A DNA stretch of 6,295 bases, taken from assembly GCA_900551295.1 (NCBI GenBank), contig URVJ01000037.1:1-6295 (forward strand), written 5' to 3'. A program made the position numbers and the translations under genes. Positions 1-5,529 of the stretch are shown one piece after another. This DNA is from an uncultured Eubacteriales bacterium (GTDB lineage Bacteria; Bacillota; Clostridia; Oscillospirales; CAG-382). Positions within the stretch are counted from its first letter, which is position 1; every line of letters starts with the position of its first letter. Under the pieces are notes generated by a model. That model saw nothing but the letters and a program-made list of their open reading frames with translations. It was not told the DNA's origin and made no database searches.

Positions 1-2
1 CG

Positions 3-524
3 ACACTCAATCAGGTGTTTGATGGAAACCTCGATGTTACATTTTCGACAGAAGGCGGCTATAATGAAACAAAAGAGATCATTAATACATTTAATCAGGT
101 ATTGGAGCGTCTGCGTTCAATTGACCAGTCGAGACAGGAATTTGTTTCTAATGTCTCTCATGAATTAAAAACACCTATCACATCAATGCGTGTGTTAGCT
201 GATTCGTTGATCTTAGGTGACAATGTGCCTGTTGATATTTATCGCGAGTTTATGCAGGATATTTCAGACGAGATTGACAGAGAAACAAAAATTATCAATG
301 ATTTGCTTACACTTGTTCGTATGGATAAAAATGCAACTGAGCTTAATATCAGCCAAGTTAATATTAATAATCTTGTCGAACAGATTTTAAAGCGCGTGCG
401 TCCAATCGCAAAGACGCGTTCAATTGAAATCGTTTTCGAAAGCTTTCGTCCTGTAACGGCAGATGTTGATGAGACGAAGCTTAGTCTTGCTGTTACAAAT
501 CTTGTGGAAAATGGTGTAAAGTAC
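3..524 (+). CDS. Sensor histidine kinase, partial (HAMP end, DHp domain, N-box only)
   Basis: This is the cytoplasmic core of a membrane two-component sensor kinase that autophosphorylates on His and passes the phosphate to a response regulator. Counting from the GTG at 15, residues ~15-40 look like the end of a HAMP linker. Residues ~40-60 are the DHp H-box, with SHELKTP and the phospho-acceptor His49. The second DHp helix follows at ~75-105, and residues 162-171 (NLVENGVKYN) are the N-box of the ATPase domain. The type resembles WalK/PhoR-like kinases of Clostridia. The transmembrane and sensor regions lie off the left edge, and the G1, F and G2 boxes never appear because the sequence switches to a topoisomerase at about 510-540. 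Codon use (Ile ATT/ATC only, Arg mostly CGT) differs from every gene downstream, which suggests a different source genome. The right boundary given is approximate. Confidence 0.85.
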
Positions 525-2339
525 AACAATGACGGCGGAGAGGCGTATACTTATTCTCTCGGACTTAACGGACTCGGTGCGTGCGCAACGCAGTATTGCT
601 CTGAGTATATGCACGTCACAAGCTATACAAAACAGGGAAAATATACAATAAATTTTGAAAAAGGCTATCCCGTAAACGATCTCGGACGCGACGAACCCGT
701 AAAGAGAAGAACGGGAACCGTAGTCGAGTGGAAACCTGATATTTCGGTCTTTACCGATATAAATATACCGCTTGAATATTTCGAGGACGTGCTGCATAAA
801 CAGGCGATAGTAAACGCAGGACTAAAACTTGTCCTTAATTACGAAAATCCCGACGGAAGCCATACAAAAAAAGAATATCTCTATAAAAGAGGTATCGTCG
901 ATTACGTAAACGAGCTTATAAGCGTTGCCGGAGAGGGTTCGGAAAACTCGCTGAATAAGACCGCTGATGAAAATGACGTAGAAAACGCGGACGAAACGCA
1001 GGATGTTTCCGAAACAGAAACGCAGGGCGAAAAAGAAAATGCAGAAAATGATGAAAACGACGCGTCGAGAACGCTTGCAATAACCACTCCCGCATATTTC
1101 CGGACCGAACGCAGAGGACGCGACCGCGAGGATAAACCCGAATATACGCTGAAAGTGGAAATGGTTTTCTGCTTTTCAAATATCGTAAACCGCATAGAGT
1201 ATTACCATAACTCAAGCTTTCTCGAACACGGCGGTTCTCCCGATAAGGCGTTCAAGAGCGCGTTTGTAAAGGCTTTTGACAAGTACCTGAAAGATAATAA
1301 TAAGTATTCCAAGAACGAAAGCAAAATAACCTACGGCGATATCGAGGACTGCCTTATATTTATAGTAAATTCTCATTCGACATATACAAGTTATGAGAAC
1401 CAGACCAAAAAGGCGATAACCAATACCTTTATAACCGAGGCAATGACGGAGTTCTTTTTGCATTCGCTTGAGGTTTTCTTTGCGGAAAATCCCGCCCAGG
1501 CGGAAAAGTGCGCCGCGCAGGTGCTCATAAATAAACGCAGCCGCGAAAATGCCGAAAGCACAAGAGTAAATATAAAGAAAAAGCTTTCGTCTAATATAGA
1601 TATAATCAACAGAGTTGAAAAGTTCGTCGGCTGCCGTTCAAAGGACGCCGCAAAAAGAGAACTCTATATAGTTGAGGGCGATTCCGCAATGTCGTCCTGT
1701 AAGCTTGCAAGAGATCCGGATTACCAGGCAATTATGCCGGTAAGAGGAAAAACGCTCAACTGCCTTAAATGCGGCTATGACAGAATTTTCAAAAGCGATA
1801 TTATAGTAGATCTGTTAAAGGTCGTCGGCTGCGGAGTCGAAATGGGCAAAAGCAAGAGCAAGAACCTTGCCGACTTTGATCCCGACGCACTCAAGTGGAG
1901 CAAAATAATTATCTGTACCGATGCCGACGAGGACGGATATCAGATAAGAACGCTCATACTTACAATGTTTTACAGACTTCTGCCGACGCTTATACAAATG
2001 GGTAAGGTCTATATCGCAGAATCTCCGCTGTATGAGATAACGTCAAAGTCGAAAGGCATACAGTTCGCGTATAACGAAGCCGAAAAGGCAAAAATACTTG
2101 AGGGTATCGGAAACGAAAAGTATACAATACAGCGTTCAAAGGGTCTCGGTGAAAACGAGCCGGATATGATGAATAAAACCACCATGAACCCGGCAAGCCG
2201 CAGACTTATCCGCATAAATCCGACGGACGAGCAGGCAACGTATATCATGTTCAATACGCTGCTCGGAGACGATCTTGACGCAAGAAAAGAGTATATTGCC
2301 AAAAACGGAGCGCAGTATATCGACCTTGCGGACGTATAA
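3..2339 (+). CDS. Chimeric open frame: sensor kinase head joined to topoisomerase B tail (5' end off window)
   Basis: One uninterrupted frame runs from the left edge to the TAA at 2337-2339. The GTG at 15 is only the first start-like codon in the window, because the frame is open upstream (ACA CTC AAT CAG before it), so the true start lies outside. The first ~170 codons are a histidine kinase and the remaining ~600 are a GyrB/ParE-family topoisomerase subunit. The parts meet inside the ATP-binding domain that both families share in fold (GHKL/Bergerat). The kinase supplies an N-box and the topoisomerase supplies the later glycine-rich ATP-lid motif, but the G1 box (DxGxG) of either parent is absent, so the product should not bind ATP normally. 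Codon use changes at the seam. I treat the two halves as separate partial genes, described in the next entries. The open frame itself is certain; its reality as one protein is doubtful. Confidence 0.6.
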   Translation, partial: TLNQVFDGNLDVTFSTEGGYNETKEIINTFNQVLERLRSIDQSRQEFVSNVSHELKTPITSMRVLADSLILGDNVPVDIYREFMQDISDEIDRETKIINDLLTLVRMDKNATELNISQVNINNLVEQILKRVRPIAKTRSIEIVFESFRPVTADVDETKLSLAVTNLVENGVKYNNDGGEAYTYSLGLNGLGACATQYCSEYMHVTSYTKQGKYTINFEKGYPVNDLGRDEPVKRRTGTVVEWKPDISVFTDINIPLEYFEDVLHKQAIVNAGLKLVLNYENPDGSHTKKEYLYKRGIVDYVNELISVAGEGSENSLNKTADENDVENADETQDVSETETQGEKENAENDENDASRTLAITTPAYFRTERRGRDREDKPEYTLKVEMVFCFSNIVNRIEYYHNSSFLEHGGSPDKAFKSAFVKAFDKYLKDNNKYSKNESKITYGDIEDCLIFIVNSHSTYTSYENQTKKAITNTFITEAMTEFFLHSLEVFFAENPAQAEKCAAQVLINKRSRENAESTRVNIKKKLSSNIDIINRVEKFVGCRSKDAAKRELYIVEGDSAMSSCKLARDPDYQAIMPVRGKTLNCLKCGYDRIFKSDIIVDLLKVVGCGVEMGKSKSKNLADFDPDALKWSKIIICTDADEDGYQIRTLILTMFYRLLPTLIQMGKVYIAESPLYEITSKSKGIQFAYNEAEKAKILEGIGNEKYTIQRSKGLGENEPDMMNKTTMNPASRRLIRINPTDEQATYIMFNTLLGDDLDARKEYIAKNGAQYIDLADV
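507..542 (+). other. Seam between kinase and topoisomerase sequence
   Basis: The kinase signature NLVENG and the topoisomerase signature GGEAYTYSLGLNG meet here through KYNNDGG, a stretch that fits both families: kinases often continue an N-box as KYNxDGGW, and GyrB-type proteins have GGKxNN before the ATP lid. The reading frame is kept. Ile and Arg codon choice switches at this point. A short shared sequence at the switch is what an assembler mis-join, chimeric clone or homology-assisted recombination would leave. The exact break cannot be fixed because the shared stretch is ambiguous. Confidence 0.75.
525..2339 (+). CDS. Type IIA DNA topoisomerase subunit B (GyrB/ParE family), N-terminally truncated
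   Basis: This is the ATPase/TOPRIM subunit of a gyrase or topoisomerase IV-like enzyme, which works with a GyrA/ParC-type subunit to pass DNA strands. In the numbering of the open frame, residues ~178-190 (YTYSLGLNGLG) are the glycine-rich ATP-lid motif. The transducer region follows with a QTK loop at 463-465. The TOPRIM domain has EGDSA at 554-558, PVRGKTLN at 575-582 and DADEDG at 636-641, followed by KGLGE from 709. The usual SHIRTL after DADxDG is YQIRTL here, and the KGLGE tail continues NEPDMM. These features point to a divergent clostridial paralogue and not to the classical GyrB or ParE, so I give no symbol. A 43-residue acidic insert occupies 309-351. About 100-130 N-terminal residues with the catalytic Glu and G1 box are missing at the chimeric seam. 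The left boundary is approximate. mnmE follows after 24 nt. Confidence 0.88.
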   Translation, partial: NNDGGEAYTYSLGLNGLGACATQYCSEYMHVTSYTKQGKYTINFEKGYPVNDLGRDEPVKRRTGTVVEWKPDISVFTDINIPLEYFEDVLHKQAIVNAGLKLVLNYENPDGSHTKKEYLYKRGIVDYVNELISVAGEGSENSLNKTADENDVENADETQDVSETETQGEKENAENDENDASRTLAITTPAYFRTERRGRDREDKPEYTLKVEMVFCFSNIVNRIEYYHNSSFLEHGGSPDKAFKSAFVKAFDKYLKDNNKYSKNESKITYGDIEDCLIFIVNSHSTYTSYENQTKKAITNTFITEAMTEFFLHSLEVFFAENPAQAEKCAAQVLINKRSRENAESTRVNIKKKLSSNIDIINRVEKFVGCRSKDAAKRELYIVEGDSAMSSCKLARDPDYQAIMPVRGKTLNCLKCGYDRIFKSDIIVDLLKVVGCGVEMGKSKSKNLADFDPDALKWSKIIICTDADEDGYQIRTLILTMFYRLLPTLIQMGKVYIAESPLYEITSKSKGIQFAYNEAEKAKILEGIGNEKYTIQRSKGLGENEPDMMNKTTMNPASRRLIRINPTDEQATYIMFNTLLGDDLDARKEYIAKNGAQYIDLADV

Positions 2340-2363
2340 AACTTTTTAAGGAGCAGAACAGCC

Positions 2364-3743
2364 ATGCAAACTTGCGCCGCAGTCGCGACAGCACCCGGAA
2401 AAGCCGGAATATCCGTAATAAGACTGTCGGGCGATGACAGTATTGAGATTGCCGCAAAGGTTTTCAGGCCGGCGTCGGGCAAGGCTCTTACCGAAATACC
2501 CGCAAATACCGCGGTTTACGGAAAAATAGTCGGCGCTGATGGGAAAAAGATAGACGGCGGAATGTGTACCTGTTTTTATGCGCCGAAATCGTATACCGGC
2601 GAGAATACCGTCGAAATAAGCTGTCACGGAAGTCCTGTGGGTACGTCTCTTGTGCTGTCGGCAGTCTTTGCCGCAGGTGCAAAACCGGCTCTTGCCGGAG
2701 AATTTACCAAAAGGGCGTTCGTAAACGGAAAGCTCGACCTTACACAGGCGGAGGCGGTAGCAGCACTCATAGACGCGAAAAGCGCGGCGGCTCTGAAACT
2801 TTCGTCAAATCAGCTTGACGGCGTGGTTTCGGGAAAGATAAAAAAATGCGCAGATGAAATAACCATGCTTCTGGCGTCGCTTTACGCGTATATCGACTAT
2901 CCCGATGAGGATATGACGGATATACCCTTGTCCGAACTTAAAGACAGGGTTTTGAAGATACGTAAAGATATAGACTCGCTTGCATCAACATATTCAACGG
3001 GACTTGCGATAAGCGACGGAGTAAAGGCGGCAATAGTCGGAAGTCCGAATACGGGAAAAAGCTCTTTTCTGAATATGCTCAGCGGCTTTGAGCGCGCGAT
3101 AGTCACGGATATAGCAGGAACGACAAGGGACGTGGTTTCGGAAAACGTCTGCGTCGGCAATATAAGACTGCTGCTTTCGGATACGGCGGGTATACGCGAA
3201 ACAAGCGATACTGTTGAAAAAATCGGCGTAAAGCGTTCTCTTGAAGAACTTGAAAATTCCGAACTTGCGTTTTGTATGTTCGACGCGTCAAGAGAGCTTA
3301 CCAAGGAAGAAACCGAGTTCTGCGGCAGACTTTCGGAATATAAAGATACAAAAAATATAATAATTGTAATAAATAAATGCGATGCGGCGGATTTTGCAAA
3401 GCACAAAGAGTTTTTTGCGTCGCGCGGATTTGACAATATCGTATGTATAAGCGCGAAAACGGGTTTCGGCAAAGAAGAAATTACAGCCGCGCTTGAAAAA
3501 ATATATCCCGGCGGAGAAAATATCGAAAACGCCGCAATTCTTACAAATGCAAGACAGTTTTCGGCGCTCTGCGAGGCAAGAGAAAGCTTTGATAAGGCGA
3601 TCGATGCGCTGAATACGCTTACGCCCGACGCAGCCTGCCTTGATATGGAGGCGGCGCTTGCACGGCTCTATGAGGCTGACGGCAGACGCGTTTCCGAAGA
3701 AATAGTAAACGGAATTTTTTCTCACTTCTGCGTCGGCAAATAA
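2364..3743 (+). CDS. mnmE: tRNA uridine-5-carboxymethylaminomethyl modification GTPase MnmE
   Basis: MnmE (TrmE) acts in the cytoplasm with MnmG to modify U34 in the wobble position of tRNAs that read NNA/NNG codons, using GTP and a folate donor. The 459-residue length is normal for the family. The N-terminal folate-binding domain starts with TAPGKAGISVIRLSG and contains the conserved YTGE and EISCHGSP stretches and a GEFTKRAFVNGKLDLTQAEA segment. The embedded G domain shows G1 GSPNTGKS (226-233), G2 TDIAGTTRD (248-256), G3 DTAG (273-276), G4 NKCD (337-340) and G5 SAK. The C-terminus ends in FCVGK with the conserved Cys456 of the CxGK motif. The ATG at 2364 is supported by AAGGAG at 2348-2353 and by alignment to the family start. 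The gap to the topoisomerase gene is 24 nt, so co-transcription is likely. mnmE often sits with mnmG near rnpA in Firmicutes; here it sits next to prfB. Confidence 0.97.
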   Translation: MQTCAAVATAPGKAGISVIRLSGDDSIEIAAKVFRPASGKALTEIPANTAVYGKIVGADGKKIDGGMCTCFYAPKSYTGENTVEISCHGSPVGTSLVLSAVFAAGAKPALAGEFTKRAFVNGKLDLTQAEAVAALIDAKSAAALKLSSNQLDGVVSGKIKKCADEITMLLASLYAYIDYPDEDMTDIPLSELKDRVLKIRKDIDSLASTYSTGLAISDGVKAAIVGSPNTGKSSFLNMLSGFERAIVTDIAGTTRDVVSENVCVGNIRLLLSDTAGIRETSDTVEKIGVKRSLEELENSELAFCMFDASRELTKEETEFCGRLSEYKDTKNIIIVINKCDAADFAKHKEFFASRGFDNIVCISAKTGFGKEEITAALEKIYPGGENIENAAILTNARQFSALCEARESFDKAIDALNTLTPDAACLDMEAALARLYEADGRRVSEEIVNGIFSHFCVGK

Positions 3744-3774
3744 TACAGTCAATAATTTATATCAGGAGAATAAG

Positions 3775-4890
3775 ATGATAGTACAACTTGAAGAGGCAAA
3801 AACCAAACTTAACGGACTTATAACCGATACCAAGGAACTCAAAAGTGCGCTTAACGTCGATGAGCTTGCCGAACGTGCGGCGGAGCTTGAAAAGACGACC
3901 TGCGCCGAAGGCTTCTGGGACAGGGACGACACTCAGGCGGTGCTTACCGAGCTTAAAAACGCAAAAGATGTCGTTGATAAGTACAATGACCTTGAGAGCG
4001 GAGTCGAATCTCTTGCCGAAATGATAGAAATGGCGATAGAGGCTGACGACGAGAGCTTTACAGATGAGATTTTAACCGAGCTTAACAGACTTCAGAAAAG
4101 CTATGACGAGCAGAGAATCCGCGCACTTCTTTCGGGTGAATTCGATAAGAACAACGCAATACTTTCCATACACCCCGGTGCCGGCGGAACCGAGGCACAG
4201 GACTGGGCGGAAATGCTTTACCGTATGTACTGCCGCTGGGCTGAAAAGCACGGATTTAAAGTGAAGCTGCTTGACTATCTCGACGGCGACGAGGCCGGAA
4301 TCAAGAGCGCGACTATACTCATATCCGGCGAGTTTGCATACGGATATCTCAGAAGCGAGGTCGGAGTTCACAGACTTGTGCGCGTATCTCCGTTTGACGC
4401 GTCGGGCAGACGCCACACATCTTTCGCGTCCGTCGAGGTAATGCCGGAATTTGACGACAATATGGATATCGAGATCCGCGACGAGGATATAGAAATGGAA
4501 ACCCACCGTGCAAGCGGTGCCGGCGGTCAGCATATCAATAAGACCGACTCCGCCGTTCGTATAACGCATAAGCCTACCGGTATCGTTGTCGGCTGCCAGA
4601 CCGAAAGAAGCCAGCTTCAGAACAGAGAAACCTGTATGAAGATGTTAAAATCCAAGCTTATGGAAATAAAGCAGCGCGAAAAGCTTGATAAAATAGAGGA
4701 CATCAAGGGCGAAAAGCTCAATATCGAGTGGGGTTCGCAGATACGTTCCTATGTTTTCATGCCTTATACGCTTGTAAAAGATACCCGTACCGGCTGCGAA
4801 ACAGGTAATATAGCCGCCGTAATGGACGGAGATCTCGACGATTTCATCACCGCATTCCTTAAAGCTAAGGGAAATTATAACAAAGAGTAA
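3775..4890 (+). CDS. prfB: Peptide chain release factor 2 (RF2)
   Basis: RF2 recognises UGA and UAA stop codons in the ribosomal A site and triggers peptide release. The predicted protein has 371 residues, close to the usual ~365. The N-terminal helical domain (1-110) includes the conserved EGFWDR stretch. The decoding motif SPF, which marks RF2 as opposed to RF1, is at 205-207, and the catalytic GGQ is at 250-252. Residue 246 is Ala, the common bacterial state. The gene is one continuous frame: where many prfB genes carry CTT TGA C for autoregulatory +1 frameshifting near codon 25, this one reads CTT AAC at codons 26-27 (3850-3855), with no in-frame stop and no AGGGGG stimulator upstream. 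The start ATG at 3775 has AGGAG at 3764-3768. It lies 31 nt after mnmE, and the two are probably co-transcribed. No clear intrinsic terminator follows it. Confidence 0.97.
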   Translation: MIVQLEEAKTKLNGLITDTKELKSALNVDELAERAAELEKTTCAEGFWDRDDTQAVLTELKNAKDVVDKYNDLESGVESLAEMIEMAIEADDESFTDEILTELNRLQKSYDEQRIRALLSGEFDKNNAILSIHPGAGGTEAQDWAEMLYRMYCRWAEKHGFKVKLLDYLDGDEAGIKSATILISGEFAYGYLRSEVGVHRLVRVSPFDASGRRHTSFASVEVMPEFDDNMDIEIRDEDIEMETHRASGAGGQHINKTDSAVRITHKPTGIVVGCQTERSQLQNRETCMKMLKSKLMEIKQREKLDKIEDIKGEKLNIEWGSQIRSYVFMPYTLVKDTRTGCETGNIAAVMDGDLDDFITAFLKAKGNYNKE

Positions 4891-4916
4891 ATTTTACGTT
4901 TTGTTAACATGTTTTT

Positions 4917-4937
4917 GGAATTGGGTGTTGCAATTCC
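4917..4937. repeat. 7-bp perfect inverted repeat overlapping the rplS promoter -35
   Basis: GGAATTG (4917-4923) and CAATTCC (4931-4937) are perfect complements around a 7-nt loop. The right arm and loop contain the -35 hexamer TTGCAA (4928-4933). No T-run follows, so it does not look like an intrinsic terminator for prfB. A repressor site is possible but unproven, and chance is also possible for an arm this short. Confidence 0.4.
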
Positions 4938-4956
4938 GTACTTCGTATGGTATAAT
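4928..4956 (+). promoter_or_regulatory. Sigma-A type promoter for rplS with extended -10
   Basis: The -35 hexamer TTGCAA (4928-4933) is separated by exactly 17 bp from a perfect TATAAT (4951-4956), which is preceded by TGG, giving an extended -10 (TGnTATAAT). Transcription would begin near 4962-4964, leaving a leader of about 98 nt before the rplS start. The match is good enough to predict a strong housekeeping promoter, as expected for a ribosomal protein gene. It separates rplS from the upstream prfB unit. Confidence 0.88.
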
Positions 4957-4962
4957 ATACAC

Positions 4963-5060
4963 GTTGCGTTATGGTTAACAGCCGTAACAATCAAAAAATA
5001 TGGACAGTCCTCTGCAATAAGCTGCGCATGAATGTCCGCAAATACAAGGAGGAAAACCCA
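4963..5060 (+). promoter_or_regulatory. Structured rplS 5' leader, candidate L19-type autoregulatory element
   Basis: The leader contains a 7-bp hairpin (4968-4974 with 4982-4988, one G-U pair, loop 4975-4981) and a second helix, GGACA (5002-5006) with TGTCC (5033-5037). Inside the second loop, UCCUCU (5008-5013) can pair with GGAGGA (5048-5053) over the rplS Shine-Dalgarno, with one G-U pair. That would allow translation to be switched by blocking the ribosome binding site. Firmicutes are known to carry an L19 ribosomal protein leader in front of rplS. I cannot check this sequence against that family model, so membership is an inference. Confidence 0.5.
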
Positions 5061-5411
5061 ATGAGCAAGAACATTGCTATCGAGGCTTTTACAAACGAGC
5101 AGCTCAAGACCGAAGTGCCTTCGTTCAACGTCGGCGACACTGTCAGAGTACACAACAGAATCAAAGAAGGTCAGCGCGAAAGAATTCAGCTTTTTGAAGG
5201 AACGGTTATCGCAAAGCGTAACGGCGGCATTTCCGAAACCTTTACCGTAAGACGTGTAGCATACGGCTGCGGCGTTGAAAAGACTTTCCCGATCCACTCT
5301 CCCAACGTAGCAAAGGTTGAGGTAATCAGAGTTGGTAAGGTAAGACGTGCAAAGCTCTTCTATCTGCGCGACAGAGTTGGTAAGGCTGCAAAGGTCAAGG
5401 AAAACATCTGA
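5061..5411 (+). CDS. rplS: 50S ribosomal protein L19
   Basis: L19 is a protein of the large ribosomal subunit located near the interface with the 30S subunit. The 116-residue product matches the normal length of about 115. Recognisable L19 stretches include the NVGDTVRVHNRIKEG region, ERIQLFEGTVI, GVEKTFPIHSP and the basic C-terminal KVRRAKLFYLRDRVGK. The ATG at 5061 is chosen over an in-frame ATG at 4971 because AAGGAGG stands at 5046-5052 with correct spacing, the family begins here, and the upstream 30 codons lie in the structured leader. It is expressed from its own promoter at 4928-4956 and ends in TGA, an RF2-dependent stop. lepB follows downstream, a common Firmicute order. The usual upstream partner trmD is not next to it; prfB is there instead. 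Confidence 0.97.
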   Translation: MSKNIAIEAFTNEQLKTEVPSFNVGDTVRVHNRIKEGQRERIQLFEGTVIAKRNGGISETFTVRRVAYGCGVEKTFPIHSPNVAKVEVIRVGKVRRAKLFYLRDRVGKAAKVKENI

Positions 5412-5430
5412 TTTTTCTAAAGAAAATCGG
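5408..5430 (+). other. Stem-loop at the rplS stop codon
   Basis: CTGATTTTTC (5408-5417) can pair with GAAAATCGG (5422-5430) around a TAAA loop, with one bulged T and one G-U pair. The helix includes the rplS stop codon. It is A/T-rich and is not followed by a clean T-run, so it is weak as a terminator. It may protect the 3' end of the rplS message or be incidental. Confidence 0.3.
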
Positions 5431-5475
5431 AGCTTTATCGTTGTTTTATATACGGCGATGTAAGACAGACACAGT

Positions 5476-5515
5476 AAAGGGAAGCCGTAACAGGTTTCCC
5501 TTTTGTGCATTTTTT
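5476..5515 (+). terminator. Intrinsic terminator between rplS and lepB
   Basis: AAAGGGAAGCC (5476-5486) pairs with GGTTTCCCTTT (5493-5503) in an 11-bp stem with one G-U pair and the 6-nt loop GTAACA. The stem is followed by T-rich sequence TTTTGTGCATTTTTT (5501-5515). This is a good Rho-independent terminator for the rplS transcript. It ends only 2 nt before the lepB ribosome binding site, so lepB expression would require read-through or a separate promoter. Confidence 0.88.
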
Positions 5516-5529
5516 ACGGAGGGTATGCA

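Noticed and set aside
3..2339. A new sensor-kinase-topoisomerase fusion system
   Set aside because: Codon use switches at the seam, the ATPase core is incomplete and a shared short motif marks the junction. All of these fit an artefact better than a functional fusion.
2897..3472. Minus-strand frame of 191 codons over mnmE
   Set aside because: The + strand carries all GTPase motifs of MnmE. The antisense product is Ser/Leu-rich with no recognisable fold.
4903..4979. Two GTTAAC palindromes near the rplS promoter (4903-4908 and 4974-4979)
   Set aside because: A 6-base palindrome twice in an A/T-rich 80-nt stretch is weak evidence for an operator pair, and one copy is explained by the leader hairpin loop.
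4971..5060. A 30-codon in-frame N-terminal extension of L19 from an ATG at 4971
   Set aside because: It lies in the structured leader only about 8 nt after the predicted transcription start, has no ribosome binding site, and L19 proteins begin at the 5061 ATG, which has AAGGAGG at the right distance.
5327..5385. 14-nt direct repeat CAGAGTTGGTAAGG in rplS (5327-5340 and 5372-5385)
   Set aside because: Both copies encode RVGK segments (with the preceding Ile or Asp) that are normal in L19, and shared codon preference explains the identity.
4980..5492. Shared 10-mer AGCCGTAACA in the rplS leader (4980-4989) and the terminator loop (5483-5492)
   Set aside because: The flanks differ and the two copies sit in different structural positions, so chance is the simplest reading.
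5503..5529. Upstream TTG start for signal peptidase
   Set aside because: The TTG is inside the terminator stem and T-run with no ribosome binding site. The ATG at 5530 has GGAGGG and fits the family.
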